Part shown: positions 23,089 to 34,349 of the stretch, one piece after another
How the letters are laid out: the number at the start of each line of letters is the position of its first letter
How positions within the stretch are numbered: the first letter of the stretch is position 1
DNA from: Puccinia triticina
Lineage: Eukaryota > Basidiomycota > Pucciniomycetes > Pucciniales > Pucciniaceae
Direction: 5' to 3'
Assembly: GCF_026914185.1 (NCBI RefSeq)
Contig: NC_070558.1
Location: 3,720,001-3,784,000 of the forward strand
Length of the DNA stretch: 64,000 nt
The notes under the pieces: generated by a model
What the model was told of the DNA's origin: nothing
Seen by the model: the letters and a program-made list of their open reading frames with translations, nothing else
Databases searched by the model: none
Position numbers and translations under genes: made by a program

Positions 23089-24345
23089 GTGAGAATTAGA
23101 CTCCCCCACCCTGCCATACCGCTTGCAAGTCAAAGGCCCCCTCCCAAACTCAGCTACAAAAGTCCCTCCTGGGCGCTTCGCGCCCGCCTCCGAAGGGGGG
23201 ACTTCTCAATCAGTGGACATTTTTGGCGTGACGAGTTTTTCAGATTTTGCAGAGAAAATCCTAAGTATGCAATAACGTTTTCAAAACAATAGCTATTGTG
23301 GCACCGTAAAGACCATGATGAAGGTCTACACTTGGCCTAAAACCTCACAAAACTTTGGGGATGTACCACCCCTCCTTCAACAAAAAATTAGCATCAGAAG
23401 ATGACCTGTGAGACACTCCGCCAGGTACCCCAAAACAGGCAGTTCCTTTGAGGCAAAAAAGTGACACATCTGTCTGTTTTTTTCCATAGCTCTGACAAGT
23501 GTATGTACAGAGGATGAAAAGAAATTTTGCTTTTTTTATGAAACTGACATCAAATGTATTGCAATCTGTGAGACAATGCTCCTAGGGACCCCTGTCTGAC
23601 CCATTATGGGGCTTTCTTTCTAGCTGATTTCTTAACAATTAGGGTGGGGTGCTATATAACAAAACAAATACTGATAGACGTGCAGGCTTCTTGCCTGTTG
23701 ATGTACATACATTGAGCAAACCTGTCATGCCAAAAAGAAAAGAAAACTCTTTTTTGTAAGTCCCTCCTTTGGAGGCGGAGGAGGGACTCAGTTAAGTTCA
23801 GCCCCCTCTGCCTTGCCCCTGCGCAGGTGGTACTTGCACAGACCAACTCGCAAGTGTCAATGGCAATCCCTGCCGCCCCCACTCCCAATGCTTCTCCCTG
23901 GGGCCCTCCTCCTGGCAACATTGATCAAACTCCAGACAGACCAGGTCACACAAGAATGGCACGGATCATGGACAGAGCTTGCTTGGATATGGAGGAATCA
24001 GGATTATGAAGTAATTATATGAATCATAACTAAAGTGTTCTTGGATTTTTTTTAATTGTTCTTGCTATATATTAAGCAGTCTCACAGAAATATTAGGGCT
24101 TGACTTATTCAGATTAATTAAAGACTTGTGCAATCCAATTTTTTTGCATAAAATTGATTTGAATGAGAAATATGTATTTGTTACATGCATGGGATGCAAT
24201 GGAGTGTGTGTTCCTTAGCAGGGAATGGGAGATGCTTCACAACAGCCTACTTAACCAGATTTAAAATAATTTTTGCCTGTCTAATATGGCTAGCCTGTCA
24301 AGGGGAGGGGTAATTGAAAGAGGCAGGATGGCCATTGAATTTGCA

Positions 24346-24370
24346 GCGGCAAAGCCGCCTTGGCCTCTAG
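24346..24370 (+). mobile_element. Helitron-like 3' terminus (plus strand)
   Basis: A hairpin GCGGC-AAA-GCCGC (24346-24358) is followed after 8 nt by CTAG (24367-24370) and then T. A hairpin shortly upstream of a CTRR end inserted before T is the classic Helitron 3' signature. The same block recurs at 34064, 45173 and 47160. The 5' end of this copy was not found. Confidence 0.65.
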
Positions 24371-24494
24371 TGAATTATAATAAATGAAAAAATTAAGGCC
24401 AAAATTCAATTGGGATTTTGTGGGCAGTGAAAACACACCAAAAAGTACAAAACTGCACTGCAGGCAACAAAAAAACAGTGTTTGATGTGTTTTT

Positions 24495-24615
24495 ACATTC
24501 ATTCTTCTGAAGTCATTTTACACACTCATTATTGAATCCTCATGACTTCAAGTTTGTGGGTTGGTCTTCTGGAATGAGCTTTTGGGGGTACCAATGTGTC
24601 TGTCCTGTGAATGTA
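24495..24615. repeat. Inverted copy B of a 125-bp repeat
   Basis: Partner of 21765-21890 in opposite orientation. Confidence 0.8.
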
Positions 24616-25085
24616 AATGTAGCCCTTGAGCAAGGCCACTTCACAAGCTCACTACACTCGTCCAGTGTCATTGGCACTGCTTGCATCCAAGCCACTGGCA
24701 GGAACATGGGTTTTGGTGCCTGATTATTGGGCCCCAAGGAGGTGGCGGCCCAGTCCACCAGGCGTGCGGCGGTGACGGGCCGGCCTGGGTACATTTTGCA
24801 CCCGCTCTGGGGATTAACTCCAACGCCCAGCCAACAGCTTGGTTGGCCCAGCGTTTGCCCAAACATACATGTGTACCAATCCCCAACGGTTGCCGCCGCG
24901 GGCAGACAAACCGTCAGAACAACCGCAGCGCTTACCTCCAGATGATGTTCTGGTGCGCCCGTGGTGTACACCAAAACTGGCCAACCGTGACACGGTTGTA
25001 AGTCAGTTTTAGAATCAAGTCCCTCCTTCGGAGGGGTCGCTCCGTGACCAGGGCTGCCCGCCCCCCCGCAGAAGAGGGACTTCAC
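24540..25085 (-). other. Unrecognised 181-aa ORF
   Basis: Open frame with a Cys- and Trp-containing, protein-like middle (GDWYTCMFGQTLGQ). Its 3' end runs into the inverted repeat copy B, and its 5' end into a CCCTCC/GGAGGG palindrome, so the ORF may be chance or a captured fragment. No family is recognised. Confidence 0.2.
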
Positions 25086-26702
25086 AAGTTTGCCCTTTCA
25101 TACACAGTCACTGTGCAATGTGCACAGTGACTGTGTATTCAACCTTGGTTGAAATAAACTTTGAGAAAGGCTTGGGTATCACCTCAAGCTTCCTTTGAGC
25201 TTCTGCATCTCAACTGCTAGCAGTTTCTCGAGTTTCTCTTGTAGTGAACAGGCTTTTCAGCTTTCTGTTAGCTGTATCTAGATGATGCTACAATTGGCTC
25301 CAGGAAAAGCTAGTAGATTCCACAAGATTAAAGCGTGAATTTGGCATTAGTCCGGATGACCAAAACTGACCATCAGTGCATTCTAATGTAGTGTTAGCAC
25401 AGCTACCTGAATTTTGAGCTTACAGAACAGTTAAGAAAAAAACACCGCCGTAATTTTTTGAGATGGAAAACGGAGTGTGAGATCCGGCTTTGGGCAAGGA
25501 TTCTTAATTTTACATCCCCTTTTCTATTTATGAGCCAGGAAGGTCAATTGTTTCTTTTTCTGCCGGCGATCACATCAGTGACCATTACATTAGCTTGGTT
25601 GCCCTTCACACGAACTACCAACTAATAGACAAAACAGCATGGATTCATTGAGACTTTGAAGAATACCCCTAGATAGTGTTGTTGTAGACGAGGTAAGAAT
25701 GATGCACTTGCCTGAGCACGGTGGCACAGTCTAGAAGGCCTTGACTCGTCGCTGAAACCTCGCGCTTCAGGCCTGCGACTGGGGGTTATGATTGGAAGTG
25801 TCCACCACCGTCGAAACGCAACACCCGGGGATGAGGTCCTCAATGCCCGGTTCGACATGACTGGGTTGGCGTTGCTCCCAACATCAAAGGTGCTCCGTGG
25901 ACCGTTGCTCGGGAGTGCTACACAGCCAGCTGGGCAAAAAAATTTGATTCTCTAATGAGCGTCGATATGTGACCTTATAAAAGGGGCTCTTGGTGAGCAG
26001 ATAAGATTCCCTCGCCCATCCTAACCACTCGACCAACTTCCTAGCTTCTGTTAAAAGATAGACCTCGTCTATGAAAAACACTCTTTTAAGTCGAAGAGTA
26101 CAACTCTAGCTTAATATTTACACACGATCCTTATAAGACAAGTCGACCCAGCTCAATAATCCTGTCAACCCCCCCTAGGCGTTCGCTCTGGGTCAGCTCT
26201 GTGTCATTTGATACATTTCTGATTGGAGGAAGTACAAGTTACGGTCGAGTACCTTCTGCGTCCCGCTTGAAGCCCACTGAGTATTTTTTCTCAGCAGGGC
26301 GAGCCAGATTTGTGAAGAAAGCCGCCCCATTAGCTCACCCATTCTCAGCATCAGCCGGTCCCGCTCCTTGGCAATATAATTCTCTTCGCCAAGACCAAGA
26401 CCACCAACGTGCTCTAACAGCTGGTTTTCTAGCATCACCAACGTGCACAATAATCTGGTACCCGCCTAGCTTACGCTCTGGGAAATACTACCGAAACTGT
26501 CTGATTCTCCGTTTGCCAAGAAGATTTGTCTCTGTATATAAACTTGCCTCCTCAAACGACTCAAACTCCAACACACTCCAATCTCAGTTTTTATCAGGCT
26601 CGCAAGCGCTTTCTCTTTGACGGACCTTTAAATTTTTCATTCATTTTGTATTAGCTGTGTCGTTCCGCTCCACGTGATCTTTCGTTTGATTCATTCTCCA
26701 TC
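25086..26702. other. Intergenic, upstream of the esterase gene
   Basis: No gene is recognised. A tRNA-like stretch (GGTGGCACAGTCTAGAAGG near 25728 and GGGGGTTATGATTGG near 25783) does not fold into a full tRNA. Confidence 0.4.
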
Positions 26703-27940
26703 ATGAGTTCTTTTGCATTCGCCGCACCAGGAGAGTTATTCGATATTAAAATCTCGGTCAAATCTTCAGTCATTCCATCAGTCCTTGCTTCCAAATCTTC
26801 AGACAAACCCAAACCGGCCACGGACAACCATTTCCAACGCTCGGTGCTGTTTTTCGTTCCTGAAAGTGTCCAAGGGAAGCAAAACGTGCCCCTCTTGATT
26901 GCCTTCCACGGCTCTACGGAAACCGGGCCTATCTTCCGTAGTAGAACAACTGCGATGGGGTACGATAAATTGGCGGCAGAATTAGGATTCATTGTGGCCT
27001 ATCCCAGCGGATATAAGGGCAACTGGAACGAGTGAGTGGCACTTCTTCGAGGAAATTGTAGACATTTAATTGGTACTCATTTTTCTTCTTCTTCAGCTCA
27101 CGGAAAGCGGCCGCCTATCCGGCCAAGCTTGAGAACATTGATGACGTCGGCTTCACAAAGTCTATCATACAATACTCTTCCGAGAATTGGTCCACCTGTC
27201 CGCAACGCACCCTTGTTGCTGGTTATTCTAACGGGGGACACATGTGCTATCGCCTCGCACTCGAGCTTGGTTCGAGCTACATTGCTGGAGTTGCCATCCA
27301 CTGTGCCAACCTGCCGACAGATGACAACTCGGATTGCGCGACCCTATTGGGAGACGCTGTGCCGATCTGCATCGTTAACGGGACCGCAGGTGAGTTTGTG
27401 CTCCCTTAGATGAAATAATTCAGTATTCAATTGGAAAATTTCAGGCGCTCAATTCCATAATTATCTTCTGCAGACCCCGTCAATCCATGGGGCGGTGGTG
27501 AAGTCAGTCTTAGCCACGGACCTGCGACTGGAGGGTCAGTTGGTTCGCGAGGTTCTCACCGAAGTGCTCTTGAGACTGCAGATTACTTTGCTGGAAGGTT
27601 CTTAGACCAGGGCATAGAGCTTGAATTGGAAGAAATTGAGGACATGGACGAGATTCAGGATGTGCGCCAATTCCGTAATCCACGTACCGGCCGAGCCTTG
27701 GTGAAGCTACTGGCCATGATCGGCGAGGGGCACTATGTCCCCGTCGCTGGAGGCGAGAAAAAAGCCCTTGTGATAGGCCCTCGCAGAGGATCGGTCCACG
27801 CGCCCCGTGAAGGTTAGTCTCTTTCAGTTCACTTCTTGTTACCAAGACCCACAACCTGATCTCTCAGTCTCTGATGTCTCATTTTTTTATCAGTGGTCCA
27901 CTTCTTTGCGGAAAACACTCCGTGCTTCGAGGCTCGCTGA
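26703..27940 (+). CDS. Alpha/beta-hydrolase, LpqC / PHB-depolymerase-like (CE1 type) esterase
   Basis: Predicted serine esterase, 335 aa from four exons: 26703-27031, 27097-27389, 27474-27812 and 27894-27940. Introns are 65, 84 and 81 nt with GTGAGT or GTTAGT donors and CAG acceptors, and all phases match. Family landmarks are the oxyanion block PLLIAFHGSTETG (about residues 65-77), AYPSGYKGNWND, the nucleophile elbow GYSNGGHMCYRLA (Ser in G-x-S-x-G), the acid-side block NGTADPVNPWGGG, and the catalytic His in GEGHYVPVAGG. This is the LpqC / feruloyl-esterase / polyhydroxybutyrate-depolymerase branch. There is no convincing N-terminal signal peptide, so an intracellular location is likely. 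The substrate cannot be told from sequence. It appears fully intact despite being surrounded by transposons. Confidence 0.87.
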
Positions 27941-28664
27941 GCTAAGAACCATCAACATTCCCGTCTAGAATCCACTGGCTGGTCACACACTGAATCACTC
28001 ACATCAATGTCGAACATTTGTTTCTTCTCTCATTGATTTCATTTTTATCTCGCTCATTTGTGAGGATTTCTTTACATTGAGTTCACTCCAATTATCACAA
28101 TAGCATACAGGACACTACAGACAATAGAGCAGAAAAATAAGAAGTAAAAAATAATATTCGAATGGTTACTGTGAATCGAATCAAGATAACAGACTGCAGC
28201 TTATGAATCTATGACCTACGTCATTAGATACCGCGGACAGCGTACATATACCACCTCAACAGCATAAACATCTAAACTCCCTAGTTTACATCTACGAATT
28301 GATTAATCATTCTGAAGTCCGTTTATCATGCGCATTTGCTAAGTGACAGAAGTTCCCAAGGGGGTCACATTTCAGTTTGGGCATTTGGGTTCCCCTCCTT
28401 AGACATATTGTAAATATTTCATTAGCTATATTTGGGAGAATTAGAGCGCGTGACTGTGGCAACGGGCACAGACTGTTCGTGAAGACCCACAAAGACGATC
28501 TGATGACAAACACCCGGCGATAAAAACAGTCCAATGCCAAGGGTTCCGCAGGAGCGAGATGGCGCAGCGGCACACAGCCCGCAAACGGAGAGAGCAAAGC
28601 AATCCTCTCAATGACCGGTACTGACCGGTCATCGAGAGCAACATACTACACTCTTGTACACCAC
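27941..28664. other. Intergenic, no gene seen
   Basis: AT-rich 3' flank of the esterase gene. One isolated hairpin unit (CTCAATGACCGG/CCGGTCATCGAG) lies at about 28607-28638, next to the start of the large palindromic element. Confidence 0.5.
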
Positions 28665-29072
28665 AGGAGCAGGTCAACGTTCTGTTGACACTCCGCCTTC
28701 GCGTCCCCCGAACGTTGCTTTCCTCCGCAGGGGGAAACGTTCTGACGCGGTCAGAAATTACCACGAAAGGATTGGTTGGCGTGGTTTTGGTTGTCACAAC
28801 CGCATCCCGGCGAAGAGGAGCGGGCGCGCCGACGTTGTTGGACCAACGAGGGTTCTGCACCTTCGTTTGCCAATCACTCCGGCAACGTTAAGTTGACGCC
28901 TTTCCCTCCGCGCTCTAGAAGCGCGTCGAGGGATTGAGCCCTATTGAGCCCACAACGTTGGCAACAGCTTGATCCCGTAAGTGCAGATAGACAAAAGGAA
29001 CTCCCGCGGGCTCGAACCCACAGCCCATTCTTCCCAGAAGGCTTCCTTCTGAGGAGTTTCTTGCCAGTTACA

Positions 29073-30428
29073 CACTGCCCGCAAACGGCTAGCTTAACAA
29101 AGCCTCTCGGGCGGAGGGTCCGGGGGACCCCGCCCGGAGGGCTCTCCGCCTCCCTGCGGGAGGGGCGGCTTCGCCGCCAGCCACAGCGCTCCCACCAGGG
29201 GGGACTTGTGTTAAGTTAGCGCAAATGGGTGACAAAATCCGGATTTCGTCGCGCTGACAAAATCCAAATTTTGCCCCGAGTTCAAGCCCCGGCGCTGTTG
29301 TCACCTGCCGTGGATTTTGTCACCTGCCATTCTCAGTGGCAGGTGCAAGAGGAAAGCACAACTCCCTCAATGGCCGGTGCTAACCGGTCATCGAGGGGAC
29401 ATACACACCTCCCTTGATGGCCCGTCTGTACCGGCCATCAAGAGGAACACACAACACTCTCTTGTTGGCCGGTCAGTACCGGCCAGCAAGAATAAAGTAC
29501 TGTTTTCACTCTTGATGGCTGCTACTGACCGGCCATCGAAATGTGATGCACACACCCCTCAATGGCCTGTCAGTACACCGGCCATCGAGACAAAAACACT
29601 AAATTCTTGATGGCCCGTACTGGTCGGCCATCGAGAGCAAATCACTCTTGTTGATGTGTATACACATCACCCTTGATGGCCCGTCAGTACCAGCCATCAA
29701 GAGGAGCATGATACACTCTCAATGGCCTGAAATGATTGGCCATTGAGAGGACATACATACCCCACTCAATGGTCCGTCAATACCGGCCATTGAGAGGAAT
29801 ATACTACACTCTTGATGGCCTGCGCTGACTGGCCACCAAGAGTCCAGCGCTTTGCTCTCGATGACCAGTTGGGTCAATGTACGAGGTGTACATGTCCTCT
29901 TGATGGCCAATCATTTCAGGCCATTGAGAGTCTATTTTGTTCCTCTCAATGGCCAGTACTGACGGGCCATCAAGGGTGATGTGTATACACATCAACAAGA
30001 GTGATTTGCTCTCAATGGCTGACCAGTACGGGCCATCAAGAGTTTAGTGTTTTTGTCTTGATGGCCGGTGTACTGACAGGCCACCAAGGGGTGTGTGCAT
30101 CACATTTCAATGGCCGGTCAGTAGCGGCCATCGCGAGTGAAAATAATACTTTATTCTTTCTGGCCGGCACTGACCAGCCAACAAGAGAGTGTTGTGTGTT
30201 TCTCTTGATGGCCGGTACAGACAGGGAGGTGTGTATGTCCCCTCAATGACCGGTTAGCACCGGCCATCGAGGGAGTTTAGCACCGGCCATCGAGGGAGTT
30301 GTGCATTCCACTTGCACCTGCCACTGAGAATGGCAGGTGAAGACAGCCCCGGGGCTCGAACTCGGGGCAAAATTTGGATTTTGTCAGCGCAATGAAATCC
30401 GGATTTTGTCACCGGTTTGCGGGCAGTG
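29073..30428. mobile_element. Fold-back transposon with CACTGCCCGCAAAC termini
   Basis: The termini CACTGCCCGCAAACGG (29073-29088) and CCGGTTTGCGGGCAGTG (30412-30428) are inverted. Inside, GTGACAAAATCCGGATTT and GGCAGGTG...CCACTTGCACCTG also pair, and the hairpin array at 29360-30310 is itself a mirror-inverted palindrome centred near 29830. The other arm of the host palindrome (about 33680-33700) shows the uninterrupted site CAGTTACACTACACAAAG; flanks here are CAGTTACA and ACACTACACAAC, so ACA may be duplicated. The 1.36 kb element has no transposase. Confidence 0.8.
29360..30310. repeat. Tandem hairpin-unit array inside the fold-back element
   Basis: About 18-20 units of the form CTTGATGGCCSGT(n)ACCGGCCATCAAG, with variable linkers carrying words such as ACACACAACACTC and GATGTGTATACACATCA. 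The order and linkers of the left half recur inverted in the right half, so the whole array forms one long palindrome as well as many small ones. Confidence 0.88.
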
Positions 30429-31168
30429 ACACTACACAACACTGGCTATACCAATCATGTGGAATTGCACAATTAATACCTAAGCAAACCAGTTTGCTTC
30501 CACTGTTCCAAAAAAAACATCAAAGGTAAAAAGAAAAAAGGAAAAAAAAAATCAAAATCAAATTGTCTTCTCAAACGCTCACTTGGCAAAGCATCTTTGC
30601 AGGTGGGCGCAGGAAAGCAAAAAAAAAAAAGGTTCTGCAACCTGAGCGTCCAGAACTGGTTGGTCAGACCATCCCGTTCCAGCAACGCTCAAGTTGGGGG
30701 ACCTCGCTGTCATGGAGAAGTTTTGGTTAATGAAAACATCTTTTTGAAGTTTTGTCAAGCGGTCCCAGGAACCCTGGCATTCTTTCAACAAGTGGATCCT
30801 CAAAACTTTGTTTGGACGCTTGGGCAGGCTGTCCTTGCAACACAAGTGTCCTATTGACTGCATGGCTCCAGCAAATGTCCTCCGGACGCCGGTGAAAGCG
30901 TCAGGATAACCCAGGTATCCCACAAACGGCTGGGTTGAGGCCATTGTCCTCTCAACGCCAAATCTTCCGTCAAAGAGAATTTGACGTCCCAGAAACCCCA
31001 GATCCCACAACCATCACAGTTGATGAGGCCGTCAGTGAATACATTCCGTCTAAAATCTGTCCTGCGGCCATCAAGATAATCACAACGTCCCCCCGCGGTC
31101 CTAGTGGTTGCCAGGACGCGTGATTCCTGCGACTGTTTGGGCAACGTCCCAACTTCTCTCAATCGCTC

Positions 31169-31255
31169 CTGTGGTGTATGTCCTCTTGATGCCTAATCAG
31201 TACCAGTCATCAAGAGGGCAGCTTTGCTCTCAATGACCGGCACCAGCCATCAAGA
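31169..31255. repeat. Loop of the large palindrome, two hairpin units
   Basis: Units CTTGATGCCTAATCAG/CAGTCATCAAGAG and CTCAATGACCGG/CAGCCATCAAGAG, flanked by GCTCCTGTGGTGTA and its complement TACACCACAGGAGC. Confidence 0.8.
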
Positions 31256-31472
31256 GTGCGTACACCACAGGAGCAATTTAGAAAAGCCAGGACGTTGCCA
31301 AAAAAGTTGCAGGAATCACACGTCCTAGCACCTGCTAGGACCGCCATGGAATATTGTGGTTGTCTCTTTGGCTTTAGGATGCTTTTTAGACAAAATTTAT
31401 TCATTGACCTCCTCATCAACCGCAATGGTTGCGAGATCTGGGGTTTCTGGGATGTCAAAGTCCCTTTGCCGG

Positions 31473-32323
31473 TGTGGTGACAAATAAGGGCACGGGGCGC
31501 CAGAACAGCCGGTGGGTTTTCCGGGTGTGTGGTGCTACGGATGCCCTAGGTGTGGCGCGGATTAGAGTTGCAGAGGTGGGGCGCATTCCTTGAGCACGGA
31601 GCAACGGTTGGATGCAGCAGAGTTGCGGCATGCGGAGCGGAGCAGGCTGCGCAGTCCAGGCATTCCAGCGCGGAGCTGGGGGAAGCCGCGGCAGCTGAAG
31701 CAGAGGAGGCGAGTAGGATCCCAAGCCTCCGGAGGCTAGGCAGGGGCGTGGATGATGGATGCGGCGGAGTTTGGCGGCTGTCTACGGCGAGCAGTGGAAG
31801 CGCAGAGAGTGGCGGTGACGGTGTGCGTGGGATGGGAGGAGGATCTGTTTTCTTCGTTTTATCCTATTTCTATTGTGTAGTTTTTAGTTCTATGTGGGTT
31901 ATGAGATGCGGTGGCAGTTTTATCACGGGGGGTTTTCTTTGTATGGCGGAGGGAGGAGGAGTTTTCTTTTACTTAATCACTTACTTATTTTGAGGGGGGG
32001 GGGGGGGGGGGGGGGAGTTTTTCCCCATCATTGCCCATCATCTGGAGGATTGTTTTTACTTTTACGGACTTTATTTTTTCTTTGTGGTTACGGATGCTGA
32101 GGATGTTATTGCGGTTCTTTCATGGTGTTATTGATATGTTTATTGGGTTTTACTGGATTACTCTTTTGCTATTCTCATTGGCTTGCGGCTTTCATCTTGA
32201 ACGGAGTTACCTGGAGTACTTATACTCCGCCGAGTTTGGAGAACCCTTGATGCACTCGGGAATCTTGCAGAGGAAATGGTGCTGTGGTCATTATGTGACG
32301 GAGCACCACTTGCTTCTACCACA
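31473..32323 (+). mobile_element. LTR-like insertion (TGTGGT...ACCACA) in the right arm
   Basis: It interrupts the right arm between TTTGCCGG and GACTTGGTGTTGGG; the left arm shows the continuous sequence. It starts TGTGGTGACAAATAAGG and ends CTTCTACCACA, as expected for LTR termini. It contains a GC-rich stretch (31500-31830) with a 147-aa ORF of no known family and a 22-bp G run. Target duplication is imperfect (CCGG/CAGG). Confidence 0.6.
31994..32015 (+). repeat. Homopolymer G run (22 bp)
   Basis: Uninterrupted G tract inside the LTR-like insertion, potentially quadruplex-forming and a likely assembly weak point. Confidence 0.9.
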
Positions 32324-32590
32324 ACAGGAGACTTGGTGTTGGGAGAACAATGGCCTCAACCCAGCTGTTCTTGGGATACCTGGGTTATCCTGACGCTTTC
32401 ACCAGTGTCCGTAGGTCATTTGCTGAAGCCATGCAATTGATAGGACACTTGGGTTGCAAGGACAGCCTGATCAAGCGTCCAAACAACGCTTTGAGGACAC
32501 GATTTTCAATAGGATTCTTGGGTTCCTGGTACAGCTTGACAAAACATCAAAAAGACGTTTTCATTAACCAAAACTTCTCCATGACAGCAA

Positions 32591-33420
32591 TGTGGTGTGC
32601 CAAATCTGTTTCAGGTATTGAATTGCATAAAGTCTTGGTTCACTGTGTGAAAAGTATGCATATTCTTGGATGCATTATTTCATAATTAGATTCTACGGTC
32701 GTTTAACCCCTAGTCACTCGCTTGAACCACTAGGCTAGTCAAAAGTTATTGGGATTAAACTGTTTTTTATAGAACATAATCAAATACTATAGAATTATAT
32801 TTGGTAGTACATATTATAGAATCAGGTACAAGTACATAGTTAGGGTGTACTTTATACAGGTGCACACATGTACCCCTGTATGGTCACATGGCATCATCAG
32901 TCACATGTTGGATCACACATTTATCACATGGCTCACTATCTAAAATCTCTCAATAGAAGCTTCCATGCAGCAAAAATCCCTCACAGGAGAATTAAAACCA
33001 GCATAAATCCCTCAACTGACTTCCCCACCAGCAAAAATCCCTCACATTTTACTATATAAGGAGCATGTTTTCCTTCCTCAGTTTCAGCTTGCCACCCAGG
33101 CAATTGTAAATAGAACACACATCTCACTTCAAAGTTTTATGTACATACATCACCTGTGATCTCAACTAGTAGTCTCACAACCAGTGTGATCTTAACAAAG
33201 TATATATCCTCCAACTAAGAAGGAGCATCACAATCCTGTAAATAACCAAACATCCTGGAAATTCACTGATTCCTTGGAACCATCCGCTGTAGGAATTATA
33301 TGAGGGTTTTGTGGTACACATTTCACTGATCTAGGTCTGATAGAGACTACTGCACAAAGTGTTCTCTTTCAAGGTTTGGCCACAAAAATAACTGCCACCC
33401 GTCCCAAAGGAGTTCTCACA
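32591..33420 (+). mobile_element. Solo LTR of the family found in the SNF2-like gene
   Basis: It interrupts the right arm of the palindrome between ATGACAGCAA and GCGAGGTCC; the left arm reads through. Internal words shared with 4685-5483 are AGATTCTAC...TTAACCCCTAGTCAC, AAAATCCCTCAC and TATATAAGGAGC. Flanks AGCAA/AGCGA fit a 5-bp duplication with a CpG change. Confidence 0.65.
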
Positions 33421-33960
33421 GCGAGGTCCCCCAACTTGAGCATTGCTGGAACAGGATGGTCTGACCAACCAGTTCTGGACGCTCAGGTTGCAGATTTTTT
33501 TTTTTTTTGCTTTCCTGCGCCCACCTGCAAAGATGCTTTGCCAAGTGAGCGTTTGAGAATACAATTTTATTTTGATTTTGATTTTTTTTTTCTTTTTAAC
33601 TTTGATTTTTTTTTTGTGAAACAGTGGAAGCAAACTGGTTTGCTTAGAAGTGTGCAATTCCACATGATAGGTATAGCCAGTACTTTGTGTAGTGTAACTG
33701 GGAAGAAACTCTTTGGAAGGAAGCCTTCTGGGAAGAATGGGCTGTGGTTTTGAGCCCGCAGGAGTTCCTTTTGTCTATCTGCACTTACGGGATTGACCTG
33801 TTGCTAACGTTGTGGGCTCAATCCCTCAACGCGCTTCTAGAGCGCAGAGGGAAAGGCTTCAACTTACTGTTGCTGGAGTGATTGGCAAACAAAGGTGCAG
33901 AACCCTTGTTGGTCCAACAACGTTGGCGCACCCGCCCCTCTTCGCCGGGATGCTGTTGTC
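33421..33960. repeat. Right-arm segment of the large palindrome
   Basis: Reverse complement of about 28800-29072 plus 30429-30720. It contains the empty site for the 29073-30428 fold-back insertion. Confidence 0.8.
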
Positions 33961-34063
33961 AACAATGGAAAGTTGCGTTATCCGTAACAAAAAGTAACGG
34001 ATAACGTAACTGAATTGGTGCCGTTATTGTTGCGCTAACAGCAGTGTTGTTTTAGTTACGTTA

Positions 34064-34088
34064 CTAGAGGCCAAGGCGGCTTCGCCGC
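34064..34088 (-). mobile_element. Helitron-like 3' terminus (minus strand)
   Basis: Read on the minus strand: hairpin GCGGCGAAGCCGC, then CTTGGCCT, then CTAG ending at 34064, followed by T. The element would extend to the right, inside the 33961-36780 insertion. Confidence 0.6.
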
Positions 34089-34349
34089 TGCAAGGGCATC
34101 AGCCCCCTGTCAATTATTTTTTCCTCCACAGAAACCAGTGCTCATTTTCAACTCTTCTAATCATCTTTCCCTTTGACAGGCTAGCCAGCTTTCCCAGCTG
34201 AAAATCCTATCAGGGCTGGCTAAGGTACTGCAAATCATCTTTCCCACGCTGCTCAGATATCTGTTTTTTTACCCTGTATAGGCTTCACCTTTATCCATCT
34301 TTGTAGGCAAATTAATTTTGATAAAGTTACAAACTAAAGTCTTGCATTC

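Noticed and set aside
25715..25815. tRNA-like sequence with box A-like TGGCACAGTCTAGAAGG
   Set aside because: Box B is poor (GGTTATGATTG) and no cloverleaf can be formed.
28990..29085. tRNA gene (GGTTCGAGCCC box B on the minus strand)
   Set aside because: Acceptor-like AACTCC/GGAGTT ends are only about 60 nt apart with no D-arm, and the same piece recurs mutated at about 33716-33790; at most a tRNA-derived module of the palindromic element.
31550..31993. 147-aa plus ORF in a GC-rich patch
   Set aside because: Lies in an LTR-like insertion, no family resemblance, and the frame ends in low-complexity hydrophobic sequence; treated as LTR sequence.
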